Source: Cellulomonadaceae bacterium
GTDB taxonomy: Bacteria; Actinomycetota; Actinomycetes; Actinomycetales; Cellulomonadaceae
NCBI GenBank assembly: GCA_031282935.1
Contig: JAITCS010000122.1
Span: 1-6,784 of the forward strand
Direction of reading: 5' to 3'
DNA: 6,784 nt
Shown here: piece by piece, positions 6,305 through 6,784 of the stretch
Layout: every line of letters begins with the position of its first letter
How positions within the stretch are numbered: position 1 is the first letter of the stretch
Notes under the pieces: generated by a model
What the model saw: the letters and a program-made list of their open reading frames with translations, nothing else
Databases searched by the model: none
Told to the model about the DNA's origin: nothing
Position numbers and translations under genes: made by a program

Positions 6305-6425
6305 CCCAAGCACCGTGTTCACCATGCCACTCCCGCCAGCACATCAACTAAGGCGACTCCTTTCTGAACGTCGTCGACAGGTGCTTTGCCAGCCGGGATG
6401 TTTTCCGGTAACATCGTTAGTGATG

Positions 6426-6449
6426 CTAGCGGTTATGCGTATCCGCTAG
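6426..6449. repeat. Perfect 7-bp inverted repeat, 10-base loop
   Basis: CTAGCGG (6426-6432) and CCGCTAG (6443-6449) are exact inverted repeats. It lies two bases from a larger hairpin and so is the second of a tandem pair beyond the stop of the minus-strand gene. It may be a back-up terminator. Confidence 0.5.
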
Positions 6450-6451
6450 AA

Positions 6452-6495
6452 GTGAGTCCCAGTATTTCCCGCAGATTGCGGGGCCTGGGACTCGC
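6452..6495 (-). terminator. Long stem-loop, probable terminator of the rightmost minus-strand gene
   Basis: GAGTCCCAG (6454-6462) pairs exactly with CTGGGACTC (6485-6493), and an inner stem CCCGC (6468-6472)/GCGGG (6478-6482) closes on a 5-base loop. Read on the minus strand it begins 11 bases after the TAG at 6509-6507. There is no U tract after it, so this would be a hairpin-only terminator of the sort proposed in high-GC bacteria, or a 3' stabilising structure. It could act in both directions. Confidence 0.55.
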
Positions 6496-6506
6496 GTCGT
6501 TCGTAT

Positions 6507-6784
6507 CTAGATTTCGATGATCTCGGTATTGCGTTTAATGTGTTGCAGCCATCGTTCCTGCCCTGTTCGAGCAGCCACCACTGCGCCGAGCAATGCGTCT
6601 GCGACCCAGAGCAGCGGTTCGTCCATCCCTCGGATGTGGTCAATCTTCAAGTTACGACCTGTGCCCCGCCGCCGTAATGCTCCAAGCAGTTCATTGTCGC
6701 GTTTATCGGCTGCCGGGCCACGGGATTCCAACGTAAGGTGTGAAACTTCACGCCGCTCCAACTGATAGAGAAACTGTTCCATGC
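6507..6784 (-). CDS. Uncharacterised protein, C-terminal part (possibly DUF3800-like)
   Basis: The frame is open from the right edge to a TAG at 6509-6507. An ATG at 6782-6780 gives 91 residues, but it has no visible upstream context and is probably internal, since the sequence begins in the middle of a domain-like stretch. Counting from that Met, notable segments are HLTLESRG (15-22), DKRDNELLGALRRRG (26-40), and DEPLLWVADALLGAVVAARTG (54-74). The ADA-GAV pattern with a preceding D resembles the C-terminal end of DUF3800-type proteins and of similar unnamed actinobacterial proteins; this is recognition by eye and not secure. DUF3800 is predicted to have an RNase H-like fold and often turns up in accessory regions. 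No function is assigned. A tandem hairpin pair lies just downstream of its stop. Confidence 0.7.
   Translation of the reverse strand, partial: MEQFLYQLERREVSHLTLESRGPAADKRDNELLGALRRRGTGRNLKIDHIRGMDEPLLWVADALLGAVVAARTGQERWLQHIKRNTEIIEI

Noticed and set aside
6213..6449. Plus-strand open frame of 78 codons over the ABC relic
   Set aside because: No ribosome-binding site and no resemblance to a protein family. The relic inside it matches the exporter at the DNA level in a different frame, so this frame is accidental.
6069..6506. tRNA gene, CRISPR array or insertion sequence in the gene-free stretch
   Set aside because: No cloverleaf pattern, no regularly spaced repeats and no transposase or terminal inverted repeats were found; the inverted repeats present have unrelated sequences.
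6517..6765. Plus-strand open frame of 82 codons
   Set aside because: Antisense to the minus-strand partial gene, which has the more protein-like sequence.

Overview
The window looks like chromosomal DNA of a high-GC Gram-positive bacterium, most likely an actinomycete. Support comes from the first gene, whose circularly permuted ATP-grasp family is common in actinobacteria, from the G+C-rich codon use of the large ABC gene, and from the actinobacterial look of the last gene. The family Actinomycetaceae is a guess I cannot confirm from sequence alone.

Layout: (1) 1-1069, minus strand, is the N-terminal 356 codons of a circularly permuted type 2 ATP-grasp protein that runs off the left edge. 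(2) 1070-1227 is a short divergent promoter region. (3) 1228-5073, plus strand, is one 1281-residue ABC exporter with both halves fused (TMD1-NBD1-TMD2-NBD2). Its two nucleotide-binding domains are degenerate in complementary ways, so one canonical and one degenerate composite ATP site are predicted. (4) 5196-6068, plus strand, is a two-gene toxin-antitoxin module in the order antitoxin then toxin: a Panacea/SocA-like (DUF4065) antitoxin followed directly, in the same frame and separated by a single stop codon, by a RelE/ParE-family toxin. It is visibly AT-richer than the ABC gene. (5) 6069-6506 has no convincing gene. It holds a group of stem-loops, a short decayed copy of part of the ABC gene's second NBD (6230-6304, matching 4882-4953), and two tandem stem-loops. 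(6) 6507-6784, minus strand, is the C-terminal part of an uncharacterised protein running off the right edge.

The genes do not form one pathway. The ABC exporter and ATP-grasp gene are divergent neighbours. The toxin-antitoxin pair sits as a self-contained cassette between the 3' end of the exporter and a broken fragment of the same exporter family, which suggests that this spot has been rearranged. The most interesting points are the asymmetric fused exporter, the Panacea-RelE pair with its TGA-ATG in-frame junction, and the out-of-frame NBD2 fragment downstream of the module. I see no clear evidence for a wholly new system.
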